Origin: Terriglobus sp.
GTDB lineage: Bacteria > Acidobacteriota > Terriglobia > Terriglobales > Acidobacteriaceae
Assembly (NCBI GenBank): GCA_023265355.1
Contig: JAHFTZ010000025.1
Span: 1 to 11,782, forward strand
Length of the DNA stretch: 11,782 nt
Direction: 5' to 3'
The position numbers and the translations under genes were made by a program. The notes beneath the pieces are model-generated. The model made no database searches and was not told the origin of the DNA. It saw only the letters and a program-made list of their open reading frames with translations. How positions within the stretch are numbered: position 1 is the first letter of the stretch; each line of letters begins with the position of its first letter. Positions 1 through 5,947 of the stretch are shown here, one piece after another.

Positions 1-19
1 AGACAAAACAATCTGAACC

Positions 20-56
20 GCGAAGAGGGGAACGCCAAAAGCGTTCCCCTCTTCGC
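20..56. other. Perfect 16-bp hairpin upstream of terminase
   Basis: Positions 20-35 (gcgaagaggggaacgc) are exactly complementary to 41-56, leaving a 5-nt loop (caaaa). No clear T-run follows on the + strand (cattatcgg), so it is a poor classical intrinsic terminator. It could be an mRNA 3'-end stabiliser of the gene to the left, or a factor-assisted terminator. It is one of three strong hairpins placed before major structural genes (compare 3614-3647 and 5906-5932). The structure is seen directly; the role is inferred. Confidence 0.75.
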
Positions 57-87
57 ATTATCGGCATAAATCCCCTAGAAACAAATC

Positions 88-139
88 GGGTGCCCCATGT
101 CCTCTTTTGGGACATGGGTTATGCGCGAAGCGCATCCAT
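88..139 (+). repeat. REP-I palindromic repeat, copy A
   Basis: The head motif gggtgcccc is followed by hairpin 1, with stem 94-102 (cccatgtcc) against 110-118 (ggacatggg). Hairpin 2 has stem 121-126 (atgcgc) against 130-135 (gcgcat) and a GAA loop. The same bipartite arrangement recurs at 1703-1750, 3519-3571 and 5750-5807. The copy lies directly before the terminase ribosome binding site, and it supplies in-frame GTG/ATG codons (90, 114, 138) that would mimic an N-terminal extension of terminase. Confidence 0.85.
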
Positions 140-149
140 GAGGCAAACG

Positions 150-1655
150 ATGCAGGCAATCGAACCAGAAGGACCATCCACGGACAAAGATCCGCCGCCA
201 ACAGAATCCAGAATCCAGCAGGCAGAACGCCTCCTCAAGATCCGAACCAAGTCAGGGAAATTAGATCCACTCATCGCCAACACCGCACAGTGGCACTACG
301 AACTGCAACGCGGCGAAAAAAACATCGTTCTCAAAGCCAGGCAAATGGGCATGAGCACCTGGATCGCCGCACAGTTCTTTCTGAAGACGATCCAGACACC
401 GGGAACCATGACCGTGCTCGTCGCCCACACGCGCGAAGCCACGGAACAGATGTTTCGCATCGTGCAGCGCATGTGGGAGAACCTTCCCGACGACTTGCGC
501 GAGGGCAAAGCAAAACGCTCGCGCGCCAACGTCGGACAGATGGTCTTCCCCGCCCTGGACTCCGAGTTCCGCGTCGTCAGCGCGGGCGAGCAGAACGCTG
601 GCCGCAGTATGAGCATCCAGAACCTGCACTGCTCCGAGCTCTCGCGCTGGCCGGGCGACGCAGCGGCCACGCTTGCAGGACTCAAAGCCGCGCTCGCTCC
701 GGGCGGAGAGATGGTGCTGGAGTCCACGCCCAACGGAGCCTACGGCTGCTTCTACCAGGAGTGGATAGAGGCCGAAGCGCAGGGCATGGTGCGCCACTTC
801 CTCCCCTGGTGGATGGAGCCGACCTATCTCGGCCCATCTGTGGAAGCAAACGAGTGGACGGAAGAAGAACGCGCTCTGGTCGCTCGCGAAGGCCTGCGTC
901 CGCAGCAGATCGGCTATCGCCGCGAGCTGCAGAGAACCTATCGCGGCATGGCCCGGCAGGAGTTTGCGGAAGACGCCGTCATCTGCTTTCGCGCCAGCGG
1001 CGAGTGCTTCTTCGAGCTGGATGCCGTGGAAGCCCGTCTGACGGAGCTGACACCTCCACTCAGCAGCCGCCGCGGTGGAAGTCTCCTGACCTGGATGCCC
1101 GCCGTGCAAGGACGGCGCTATCTCGTCGCCGCCGACCCCGCAGGCGGAGGAAATGAAGGCGACTTCGCCGCCGTGCAGGTCCTCGATGTGGATCTGGGCA
1201 TCCAGTGCGCGGAGCTGCGGCAACGCCTCAACCCGCGCGAACTCGCCGAGGTTGTCATCGACCTGGCGCGCGAGTACAACCAGGCCCTGATCGTGGTGGA
1301 GAGAAACAACCACGGCGCAGGCGTACTCGCCTACCTGGAAAAACGCGGCGTTGCGGTCTATGAAGAAGAAGGACAGGCAGGCTGGCTGACCCAATCCGTA
1401 ACGCGTCCGAGGATGCTGGCAAAGTTGAGCGTTCTGCTCAACGAGCAGCCCTGGCTCTTCAAGAGCGAACGCCTGCTCACAGAGTGCCGAAGCTTCGTAC
1501 GCGGCCTGGGCGGACGCCCCGAAGCCGCAGCCGGAGCCCACGATGACTGCGTGATGTCGATGGCCATGGCCCTAGCAGTAAGAGAGGAAGTAGTCAGTAG
1601 TCAGCGAGTCAGTAATCACGCACGCACGGCACCACACCCCTTTGTCATCCCGTAG
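150..1655 (+). CDS. Phage terminase large subunit (TerL)
   Basis: This is the DNA-packaging motor: an N-terminal ATPase drives DNA into the prohead and a C-terminal RNase H-like nuclease cuts the concatemer. With the start at ATG 150 (AGG at 141-143, 6-nt spacer) it is 501 aa. Visible motifs are a Walker A variant at residues 62-70 (KARQMGMST), a Walker B-like region at 160-164 (HCSEL), and the coupling motif ESTPNG at 191-196. The candidate nuclease acidic residues are Asp329 (AADPAGG), Glu384 (VVERNNHG) and Asp465/466 (AHDDCVMS). An in-frame GTG at 90 would add 20 residues, but these are encoded by a palindromic repeat and are unlikely to be real. The last 21 residues are also odd: they come from tagtcag simple repeats and from the repeat at 1644-1677, which provides the TAG stop. 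No small-terminase gene is visible; it would lie to the left. The family call is firm; start and tail are less certain. Confidence 0.95.
   Translation: MQAIEPEGPSTDKDPPPTESRIQQAERLLKIRTKSGKLDPLIANTAQWHYELQRGEKNIVLKARQMGMSTWIAAQFFLKTIQTPGTMTVLVAHTREATEQMFRIVQRMWENLPDDLREGKAKRSRANVGQMVFPALDSEFRVVSAGEQNAGRSMSIQNLHCSELSRWPGDAAATLAGLKAALAPGGEMVLESTPNGAYGCFYQEWIEAEAQGMVRHFLPWWMEPTYLGPSVEANEWTEEERALVAREGLRPQQIGYRRELQRTYRGMARQEFAEDAVICFRASGECFFELDAVEARLTELTPPLSSRRGGSLLTWMPAVQGRRYLVAADPAGGGNEGDFAAVQVLDVDLGIQCAELRQRLNPRELAEVVIDLAREYNQALIVVERNNHGAGVLAYLEKRGVAVYEEEGQAGWLTQSVTRPRMLAKLSVLLNEQPWLFKSERLLTECRSFVRGLGGRPEAAAGAHDDCVMSMAMALAVREEVVSSQRVSNHARTAPHPFVIP
1591..1612 (+). repeat. Short tandem repeat (tagtcag-type) inside terminase 3' end
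   Basis: Units tagtcag (1591-1597), tagtcag (1598-1604) and cgagtcag (1605-1612) follow each other and are trailed by taatca. They encode a low-complexity piece of the terminase tail after the last recognisable nuclease motif. The repeat looks like intergenic simple sequence that has been pulled into the reading frame. Confidence 0.7.
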
Positions 1656-1677
1656 AGAAGCGGAGGGATCCGCTTTT
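1644..1677 (+). repeat. REP-II 34-bp repeat, copy 1
   Basis: It begins gtcatcccgtagagaagcgg and ends ggatccgctttt. It is the same 34-bp length as copies at 5847-5880 and 7187-7220. Its third trinucleotide block supplies the TAG stop of terminase (1653-1655), so this repeat overlaps the end of the gene. Bases are seen directly; the link to an Acidobacteria-type intergenic repeat family is recollection. Confidence 0.8.
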
Positions 1678-1702
1678 CCAATCCCTAATCAACCTCAAAC
1701 CC

Positions 1703-1750
1703 GGGTGCCCGTGTCCCGCCTTTCGGACATGGGTAATACGCGAAGCGCAT
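1703..1750 (+). repeat. REP-I palindromic repeat, copy B
   Basis: The head gggtgcccg is followed by stem 1708-1716 (cccgtgtcc) against 1725-1733 (ggacatggg), keeping pairing through a G-T wobble at 1711/1730. The second hairpin (atacgc/gcgcat) carries one mismatch. The copy marks the left edge of the kinase/DUF3037 cassette; copy C marks the right edge. Confidence 0.8.
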
Positions 1751-1788
1751 GCCCAACTTGTTATGCTGCTCCGAGAGGATCGAAAGAC

Positions 1789-2634
1789 GTGGCTGTTCTG
1801 GCAGTACAAGCAATTCGCAGAATGCGCGGTGGAGCACAGAGCCAGCTCATGCTGGGAGCAGACGGCAAGCTCTGGGTGGTGAAGTTTCAGAACAACCCGC
1901 AGCACCTGCGCGTCCTCGCAAATGAACTCATCGCAACCCGCCTCGCCGAGGCGGTAGGTCTCACCGTACCCGCTACCGACATCATCGAAGTCACCGACTG
2001 GCTCATCGCGAACTCGCCCGAGATGGTCGTGGACCTGGCTCGCGGTGCGCGGGAGCCATGCTGCCCCGGCCTGCAGTTCGGTTCGCAGTTCGTCGGCGGC
2101 GGCCCAGGCCGCGTGCTGGACTACCTTCCGGAGGAACAACTGTGTGAAGTACGCAACGTAGCCGAGTTTGCCGGAATGCTTTTGATCGACAAGTGGACGG
2201 GCAACGCCAACGGTCGGCAGGCCGTCTTCTCACGCAAAGTACGCGAGCGGAAGTACAAGGCCACGTTCATCGATCAGGGATACTGCTTCCACGCCGGAGA
2301 ATGGAAGTTCGCCGACTCTCCCCTGCGCGGCATCTACGGCCGCAACGCGGTCTACACCGGCGTAACCGGCTGGGAGAGCTTCGACCCCTGGCTGACACGC
2401 GTAGAGCAGATGGCCGAGGAGACGCTATGGTCCATCGCGGAAGTCGTACCTCCGATGTGGTATGGCGGAGACACGGCAGATCTGGAGCGACTTATGCAGC
2501 AGATGCTGATGCGGCGGTCGCGTGTGAGAGATCTGGTGCTCTCGTTCCGGGATTCGGACCGTGCCCCATTCCCGAATTGGGCACGGAAGGTAATGGTGCC
2601 TGTGGCAATGGATGTGTCGAATCTTGTGATGTGA
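1789..2634 (+). CDS. HipA-like kinase family protein
   Basis: This is a predicted protein kinase of the HipA-like type, 281 aa from GTG 1789. The start is chosen because GAGAGGA at 1773-1779 sits 9 nt upstream; the open frame continues back to TTG 1642, but that part reads through two palindromic repeats. Features in order: an opening stretch with MRGGAQSQL; a likely ATP-anchoring lysine, Lys32, in WVVKFQNNP; an LANEL helix motif; GLQFGSQF; the candidate catalytic loop with Asp134, Asn139 and Asn141 (IDKWTGNANGRQ); and the metal-binding Asp162 (FIDQGYCF). It is much shorter than E. coli HipA, as the stand-alone HipA_2-type family is. There is no HipB-like DNA-binding partner next to it. Instead a DUF3037 gene follows after 42 bp, a pairing I recall as recurrent in bacterial genomes. 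Substrate and role are unknown. It sits between terminase and portal, so it is cargo rather than an assembly gene. Confidence 0.85.
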   Translation: MAVLAVQAIRRMRGGAQSQLMLGADGKLWVVKFQNNPQHLRVLANELIATRLAEAVGLTVPATDIIEVTDWLIANSPEMVVDLARGAREPCCPGLQFGSQFVGGGPGRVLDYLPEEQLCEVRNVAEFAGMLLIDKWTGNANGRQAVFSRKVRERKYKATFIDQGYCFHAGEWKFADSPLRGIYGRNAVYTGVTGWESFDPWLTRVEQMAEETLWSIAEVVPPMWYGGDTADLERLMQQMLMRRSRVRDLVLSFRDSDRAPFPNWARKVMVPVAMDVSNLVM

Positions 2635-2676
2635 GTTTTCCTATAAAAGCAGTGGAACGAAATTGAGGAGAGTCTG

Positions 2677-3501
2677 TTGGCAGATCGTTTAGAGTGCGAG
2701 TTCTTTCTCATCCGTTATGTACCGGATACGGTGAAGAATGAGTTTATAAACATCGGCGTGCTTCTGCGCGAGGCCGGGCACGCGGAGAGTGCAAAGGTGC
2801 GCTTCACCCGCGACTGGAGCCGCGTCCGCTGCATCGATCCCGATGCCGACACAGCGATGCTCGAAGCCATGGAGGCCGAGATCTCCGAGCGTCTAAAGCT
2901 CGGAGCGAACGACTTCAAACCAGTGCTGCAGACCATGGAAGACACGCTCTCGAACTCGCTGCAGATCACAGAGGCGCGCGGCTGCCTGGCAGAAAGCATC
3001 TCCGCCGAGATGGAACAACTCATGCGCATCTATGTGGAGTCGGTGCACGAGAGAGTGCTTCGACCCAGGACCGGGCGCACCGCCATCGCCACAACGATGC
3101 GTGCAGAGTTCGAACGCGCCTCCGTCTGGGACCTGATGCGGAAGAGAATCTCCGCTTCCCAGTACACGCGCCCAGGCGACCCACTGAAGATAGACTGCGG
3201 CTATCGCCCCAACGGCGTCATCCGCATGTTCCAGGCGATCTCCCTCGCAGGAGATCTGGAGGCGGCGAAGGTACTCGCCTTCTCCTCCACCGGCCTGCGC
3301 GAAGGCGTGCAGCGGCTGGAGGGCGCGTCGCTGGAACTGACAGCCATCGTGGAACCTCTGCGCGAGATGGAGGACGAGTCGACAGCGGTGGACCGCTACC
3401 GCTTCGGCGTGGAAACCATGGAACGCGAATCCATCCGCGTCTTAACCGTGAACGACCTGGAACGCGTAGCCCAGACCGCACGCCGCGAACTGTGCCTCTG
3501 A
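2677..3501 (+). CDS. DUF3037 family protein, partner of the HipA-like kinase
   Basis: The protein is 274 aa and starts at TTG 2677, preceded by a strong ribosome binding site GAGGAGAG (2665-2672). The N-terminus carries the DUF3037 signature FFLIRYVPDTVKNEFINIGV (residues 9-28), followed by a long, mostly helical, charged region with several Glu-rich segments. No signal peptide, membrane segment, nuclease or kinase motif is visible. It lies 42 bp behind the HipA-like gene on the same strand, so the two are probably one transcript. Family function is not established to my knowledge. By position it could be an antitoxin, substrate or adaptor of the kinase; this is inference only. It ends 17 bp before a REP-I copy. 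Confidence 0.85.
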   Translation: MADRLECEFFLIRYVPDTVKNEFINIGVLLREAGHAESAKVRFTRDWSRVRCIDPDADTAMLEAMEAEISERLKLGANDFKPVLQTMEDTLSNSLQITEARGCLAESISAEMEQLMRIYVESVHERVLRPRTGRTAIATTMRAEFERASVWDLMRKRISASQYTRPGDPLKIDCGYRPNGVIRMFQAISLAGDLEAAKVLAFSSTGLREGVQRLEGASLELTAIVEPLREMEDESTAVDRYRFGVETMERESIRVLTVNDLERVAQTARRELCL

Positions 3502-3518
3502 ACCCATAACCGGGTACG

Positions 3519-3571
3519 GGGTGCCCCATGTCCCGCTTTTGGGACATGGGGTATGCGCGAAGCGCATCCAT
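3519..3571 (+). repeat. REP-I palindromic repeat, copy C
   Basis: This is the most perfect copy. An 11-bp stem 3524-3534 (ccccatgtccc) pairs with 3541-3551 around the loop gctttt, followed by the second hairpin atgcgc/gaa/gcgcat and the tail ccat. It lies 17 bp after the DUF3037 stop codon and is in the same orientation as copies A and B, so the cassette 1751-3518 is bounded by direct repeats. Confidence 0.9.
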
Positions 3572-3613
3572 AGAAATCTGTTTGCAACCACAAAGTTAAA
3601 AACAGTGAAGTTG

Positions 3614-3647
3614 AAAGAGAGGTGCAGCCACCAGCTGCACCTCTTTT
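3614..3647. terminator. Terminator-like hairpin before the portal gene
   Basis: An 11-bp perfect stem (3618-3628, agaggtgcagc, against 3634-3644, gctgcacctct) extends to about 14 bp with A-T pairs and one G-T. The loop is cacca, and the structure runs directly into tttt at 3644-3647. It looks like an intrinsic terminator, yet it sits only 7 bp before the portal ribosome binding site. It may end the cassette transcript, or act as an attenuator or RNA stabiliser ahead of portal. Confidence 0.6.
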
Positions 3648-3668
3648 CTCTGCAAGAAAGGACAAACA

Positions 3669-4853
3669 GTGGCCGGAGTAAAAGAACGACTACAAGGAGC
3701 ATGGAAGGGTCTGCAAGGCACGAGCGAGCGAAAAACCAAACCCCTCCCCGCCCTTCTCACGCCCTACCGCCGAATCCCCATCCAGGGACAAAGCGCCTCA
3801 CCGAAACCCACAGCCGCCAATCTGCGAAGATTCGCGGAGACCCCCGTAGCACGGCGCGCCATCAACATCGTCAAAGATCGCATCGCCAGCATGGATTGGC
3901 AGATCCGTCTGAAACGTGACGCAACGAGCGACACCATAACCACCGAAGATCTGCGTCTACTGCGCAAGACGCTGGCCGCGCCGAATCCCGGAGACTCCTT
4001 CCGCACCCTGATCGAGCAGGTGCTCGAAGACGTCATCGTCGGCGGTTTCGGCGCCATGGAGATGGAACTCACCGGCAACGTCGACTTCCCTTTCCGCCTC
4101 TGGCCAGTCGACGGCGCGACGGTGCAGGTGAACGCCGAGTGGAACGGCGACGCGGAGACGCCACGCTACGCCCAGGTCAACACGCACGCTGGCCGAGAGA
4201 AATCCATCCCTCTGCTCGACCGCGAGTTGATGTACGTCCGTCTGAATCCGCGTACCTACACGCCCTTCGGCCTCGGTCGTCTTGAGGTCGCCTTCGAATC
4301 CATCCGCGCCTTCCTCGAAGCGTCGAGTTACGCCAGTCGTCTTGCAGGCAACGGCGTGCAGCAGTTCGCCCTTTGGATGGAAGAGACCACGCCCGCGCAG
4401 CACGAACGCATGGTGCGCTGGTGGCAGGACGAGATCGAAGGCACCGGCCAGGTACCCATCCTCAGCAGCGAGAAGAAGCCCGAGGTCCTGCGCTTCGCCG
4501 GCGGCACCGACGCCGACTTGCATCTCGGCTGGCAGGAGTTTCTTCTCCGCATGATCGCGAACGCCTTCGATCTGCCGGCAATGCTGCTTGGTCTCGAAAA
4601 CGATGTGAACCAATCCACGGCAGGTGAGATGGCGGACGACGCCTTCGAAGGCGCCATCAAGCCCGTCGCCAGGCTGCTCGCGGAACATCTCACACGCGAT
4701 CTTTTCGGCAAGCGCCTCGGTATGTGGGACGTGGAGTTTATCTTCAACGATCTTCTCAGCCGCGACGAGACCACAGAGACCTCCGTGCAACTTAATCTGC
4801 TGAGGGCAGGCGTGCTGTCGGTGGAGGAAGTGCGTGCCATGCGTGGGCTGTAA
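3669..4853 (+). CDS. Phage portal protein
   Basis: The portal forms the ring at one capsid vertex through which DNA enters and to which terminase and the tail attach. It is 394 aa from GTG 3669, with AGAAAGGA at 3654-3661 as ribosome binding site. HK97-type features include the N-terminal basic region, RRAINIVKDRIASMDW (about residues 58-73), the clip/stem region rich in Trp and acidic residues (LWMEETTPAQHERMVRWWQD), and then RMIANAFDLPAMLLGL. This last segment corresponds to the portal-family motif with a helix followed by the 'dLPp.llG' turn. The C-terminus ends in LLRAGVLSVEEVRAMRGL, the usual 'l..G..s.nE.R...g' portal ending. It is at the short end for this family. The family call is firm from motif and context. 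Confidence 0.92.
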   Translation: MAGVKERLQGAWKGLQGTSERKTKPLPALLTPYRRIPIQGQSASPKPTAANLRRFAETPVARRAINIVKDRIASMDWQIRLKRDATSDTITTEDLRLLRKTLAAPNPGDSFRTLIEQVLEDVIVGGFGAMEMELTGNVDFPFRLWPVDGATVQVNAEWNGDAETPRYAQVNTHAGREKSIPLLDRELMYVRLNPRTYTPFGLGRLEVAFESIRAFLEASSYASRLAGNGVQQFALWMEETTPAQHERMVRWWQDEIEGTGQVPILSSEKKPEVLRFAGGTDADLHLGWQEFLLRMIANAFDLPAMLLGLENDVNQSTAGEMADDAFEGAIKPVARLLAEHLTRDLFGKRLGMWDVEFIFNDLLSRDETTETSVQLNLLRAGVLSVEEVRAMRGL

Positions 4854-4881
4854 ACAGCGAGTCTTGCGAAAGAGGTGAAGC

Positions 4882-5436
4882 ATGCGGTTGCAGGCGATGG
4901 CGGTAGAGTTCCCCGTAGTGCAGGGGCATCCGAATCGAAGAGCATTTGAGGGCGTATTGACACTCGTAGATATAGCAAGCGACAAGTCGCCCACAGGAGC
5001 GCGAGGACACAGGGTGGTGTTAACGCGAGCCGCAGCAGAGGCGGCTCTGCCCTCTCTGTTGGGCATGGCGGTCGACTTCAAAACAGGTTGGGATGGGCAT
5101 GATGCGCAGCGCAAGTGCGGCATCATTACGTCGGCCCATGTAGTGAACAACGAACTGCGCGTGAGCGGATACCTTTTCGCCCGGGACTTCCCCGAGATGG
5201 AGCGCGAAATGATCGCGCACGGAAACGAAGTCCTGGGCATGAGTTATGAACTGGCCGATGCGCACGTAGAAGATATGCGCGCATCAGTATGGAAGCTGAC
5301 CAAGGCGACCTTTACCGGCGCCGCGATTCTGCTGCGCGAAAAGGCGGCTTATCGCTCCACACGGTTTCGTCTAACGGCACCAATGAAGAAAGAAGGCCGC
5401 ATGAGAGCGGCTGGAGGAGGACAACGATGGATGTAA
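4882..5436 (+). CDS. Prohead (head maturation) protease
   Basis: This protein would cleave the scaffold and/or capsid during prohead maturation. It is 184 aa from ATG 4882, with AGAGGTG at 4871-4877. A candidate catalytic His73 (TGWDGHDAQRKCG) and Ser121 (VLGMSYEL) are 48 residues apart, close to the His65-Ser114 spacing of the HK97 gp4 protease. The serine sits in the usual 'G.S.e' context, and the family-like ATFTGAAIL segment with a following AAYRST lies near the end of the domain (about 142-160). It follows portal by 28 bp and overlaps the next gene by 10 bp, which suggests coupled translation. The third catalytic residue cannot be assigned by eye. Confidence 0.85.
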   Translation: MRLQAMAVEFPVVQGHPNRRAFEGVLTLVDIASDKSPTGARGHRVVLTRAAAEAALPSLLGMAVDFKTGWDGHDAQRKCGIITSAHVVNNELRVSGYLFARDFPEMEREMIAHGNEVLGMSYELADAHVEDMRASVWKLTKATFTGAAILLREKAAYRSTRFRLTAPMKKEGRMRAAGGGQRWM

Positions 5437-5738
5437 TCGAGAAGAACGACCTGGCCCTTGTAGCTACGGTCGAAGAAGCAACAGGCGAAGCGGCAACAGG
5501 TGAAGAGACACGCGAAGCCCTGGAGCTGCGACTGGAAGCAGCAGAAGCTGAGATTCGCGCCTTGAAAGCTGCCGCTGAGACAGGACGGAAGACCGTCACA
5601 ACGCAGACGCTGCCGAAGCCCGGTGTTCTCCCAGAAACGCTCAACGCCAGCGCGCTGGATCTCGCTCTCACAAGCCTGAGCCCGGAACAGCGCATCGCCG
5701 TAAAGAGCGAGATGCTGCGATCGGGACTCCTGCGCTAA
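5427..5738 (+). CDS. Small acidic coiled-coil protein, probable capsid scaffold
   Basis: The protein is 103 aa from ATG 5427, with a very strong GGAGGAGG at 5413-5420. The start overlaps the end of the protease gene by 10 bp. The N-terminal half is rich in Glu and Ala with a predicted coiled-coil (ETREALELRLEAAEAEIRAL, about residues 27-46). The C-terminal half contains SALDLALTSLSPEQRIAVKS. Because the capsid protein downstream lacks a long N-terminal delta-like domain, and the gene sits between protease and capsid, a separate scaffolding protein is the best guess. No sequence family is recognised, so this rests on position, size and composition. Confidence 0.6.
   Translation: MDVIEKNDLALVATVEEATGEAATGEETREALELRLEAAEAEIRALKAAAETGRKTVTTQTLPKPGVLPETLNASALDLALTSLSPEQRIAVKSEMLRSGLLR
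5478..5507 (+). repeat. 15-bp tandem duplication in the scaffold-like gene
   Basis: gcaacaggcgaagcg (5478-5492) is followed directly by gcaacaggtgaagag (5493-5507), matching at 13 of 15 positions and in frame. It encodes the repeated ATGEA/ATGEE segment. This is minor length variation typical of low-complexity acidic linkers. Confidence 0.7.
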
Positions 5739-5749
5739 CCCCGAAACGT

Positions 5750-5807
5750 GGGTGCCCCATTCATCGCAGCTTCATCGCGATAAGTGGGTAATGCGCGAAG
5801 CGCATCC
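5750..5807 (+). repeat. REP-I palindromic repeat, copy D (different stem sequence)
   Basis: It has the same head (gggtgcccc) and same second hairpin (atgcgc/gaa/gcgcat) as copies A and C. Hairpin 1, however, has an unrelated distal stem: cccattcatcgc (5756-5767) pairs with gcgataagtggg (5777-5788), with one T-G and one C-A. Preserved pairing with changed bases supports a structured element. It begins 12 bp after the scaffold-like stop codon. Confidence 0.85.
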
Positions 5808-5846
5808 GCTTTCGTCGACACACCACCAACCTCATCCCACCACTTT

Positions 5847-5880
5847 GTCATCCCGCAGCGAAGCGGAGGGATCTGCTTTT
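5847..5880 (+). repeat. REP-II 34-bp repeat, copy 2
   Basis: It reads gtcatcccgcagcgaagcgg, then agggatctgctttt. It differs from copy 1 at only a few positions. It sits about 100 bp before the capsid gene. Confidence 0.85.
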
Positions 5881-5905
5881 CTAAACCCTGCAGGAAAACC
5901 AACCA

Positions 5906-5932
5906 GCGCAGCGCAAGCTGCGCCTTTGTTTT
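5906..5932 (+). terminator. Terminator-like hairpin directly before the capsid ribosome binding site
   Basis: Stem gcgcagc (5906-5912) pairs perfectly with gctgcgc (5917-5923) around a GCAA tetraloop and is followed by ctttgtttt. This has the form of an intrinsic terminator. The capsid ribosome binding site AAGGAG starts at 5933, one base after the T-tract, so full termination here would silence capsid from upstream promoters. It may be leaky, or act to tune or protect the capsid message. Confidence 0.6.
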
Positions 5933-5947
5933 AAGGAGAGAAACACA

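Noticed and set aside
261..1541. Long minus-strand open frame (426 aa) opposite terminase
   Set aside because: It is the antisense of a gene with clear terminase motifs, has no recognisable domain, and is explained by GC-rich codon bias.
2624..2647. Possible promoter (TTGTGA ... TATAAA) before the DUF3037 gene
   Set aside because: The spacing between the two boxes is only 12 bp, well short of the usual 17, and the region overlaps the end of the kinase gene. A common transcript with the kinase is simpler.
3521..3919. Plus-strand frame starting in REP-I copy C and running into portal
   Set aside because: Its start is repeat sequence and the rest is an out-of-frame reading of portal; portal has a better-placed ribosome binding site.
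3957..5240. Long minus-strand open frame (427 aa) opposite portal and protease
   Set aside because: It spans two well-supported plus-strand genes in antisense; its Cys/His-rich low-complexity sequence matches no family.
5752..5934. 60-aa frame across REP-I copy D and REP-II before capsid
   Set aside because: It is entirely repeat and hairpin sequence with no suitable ribosome binding site.
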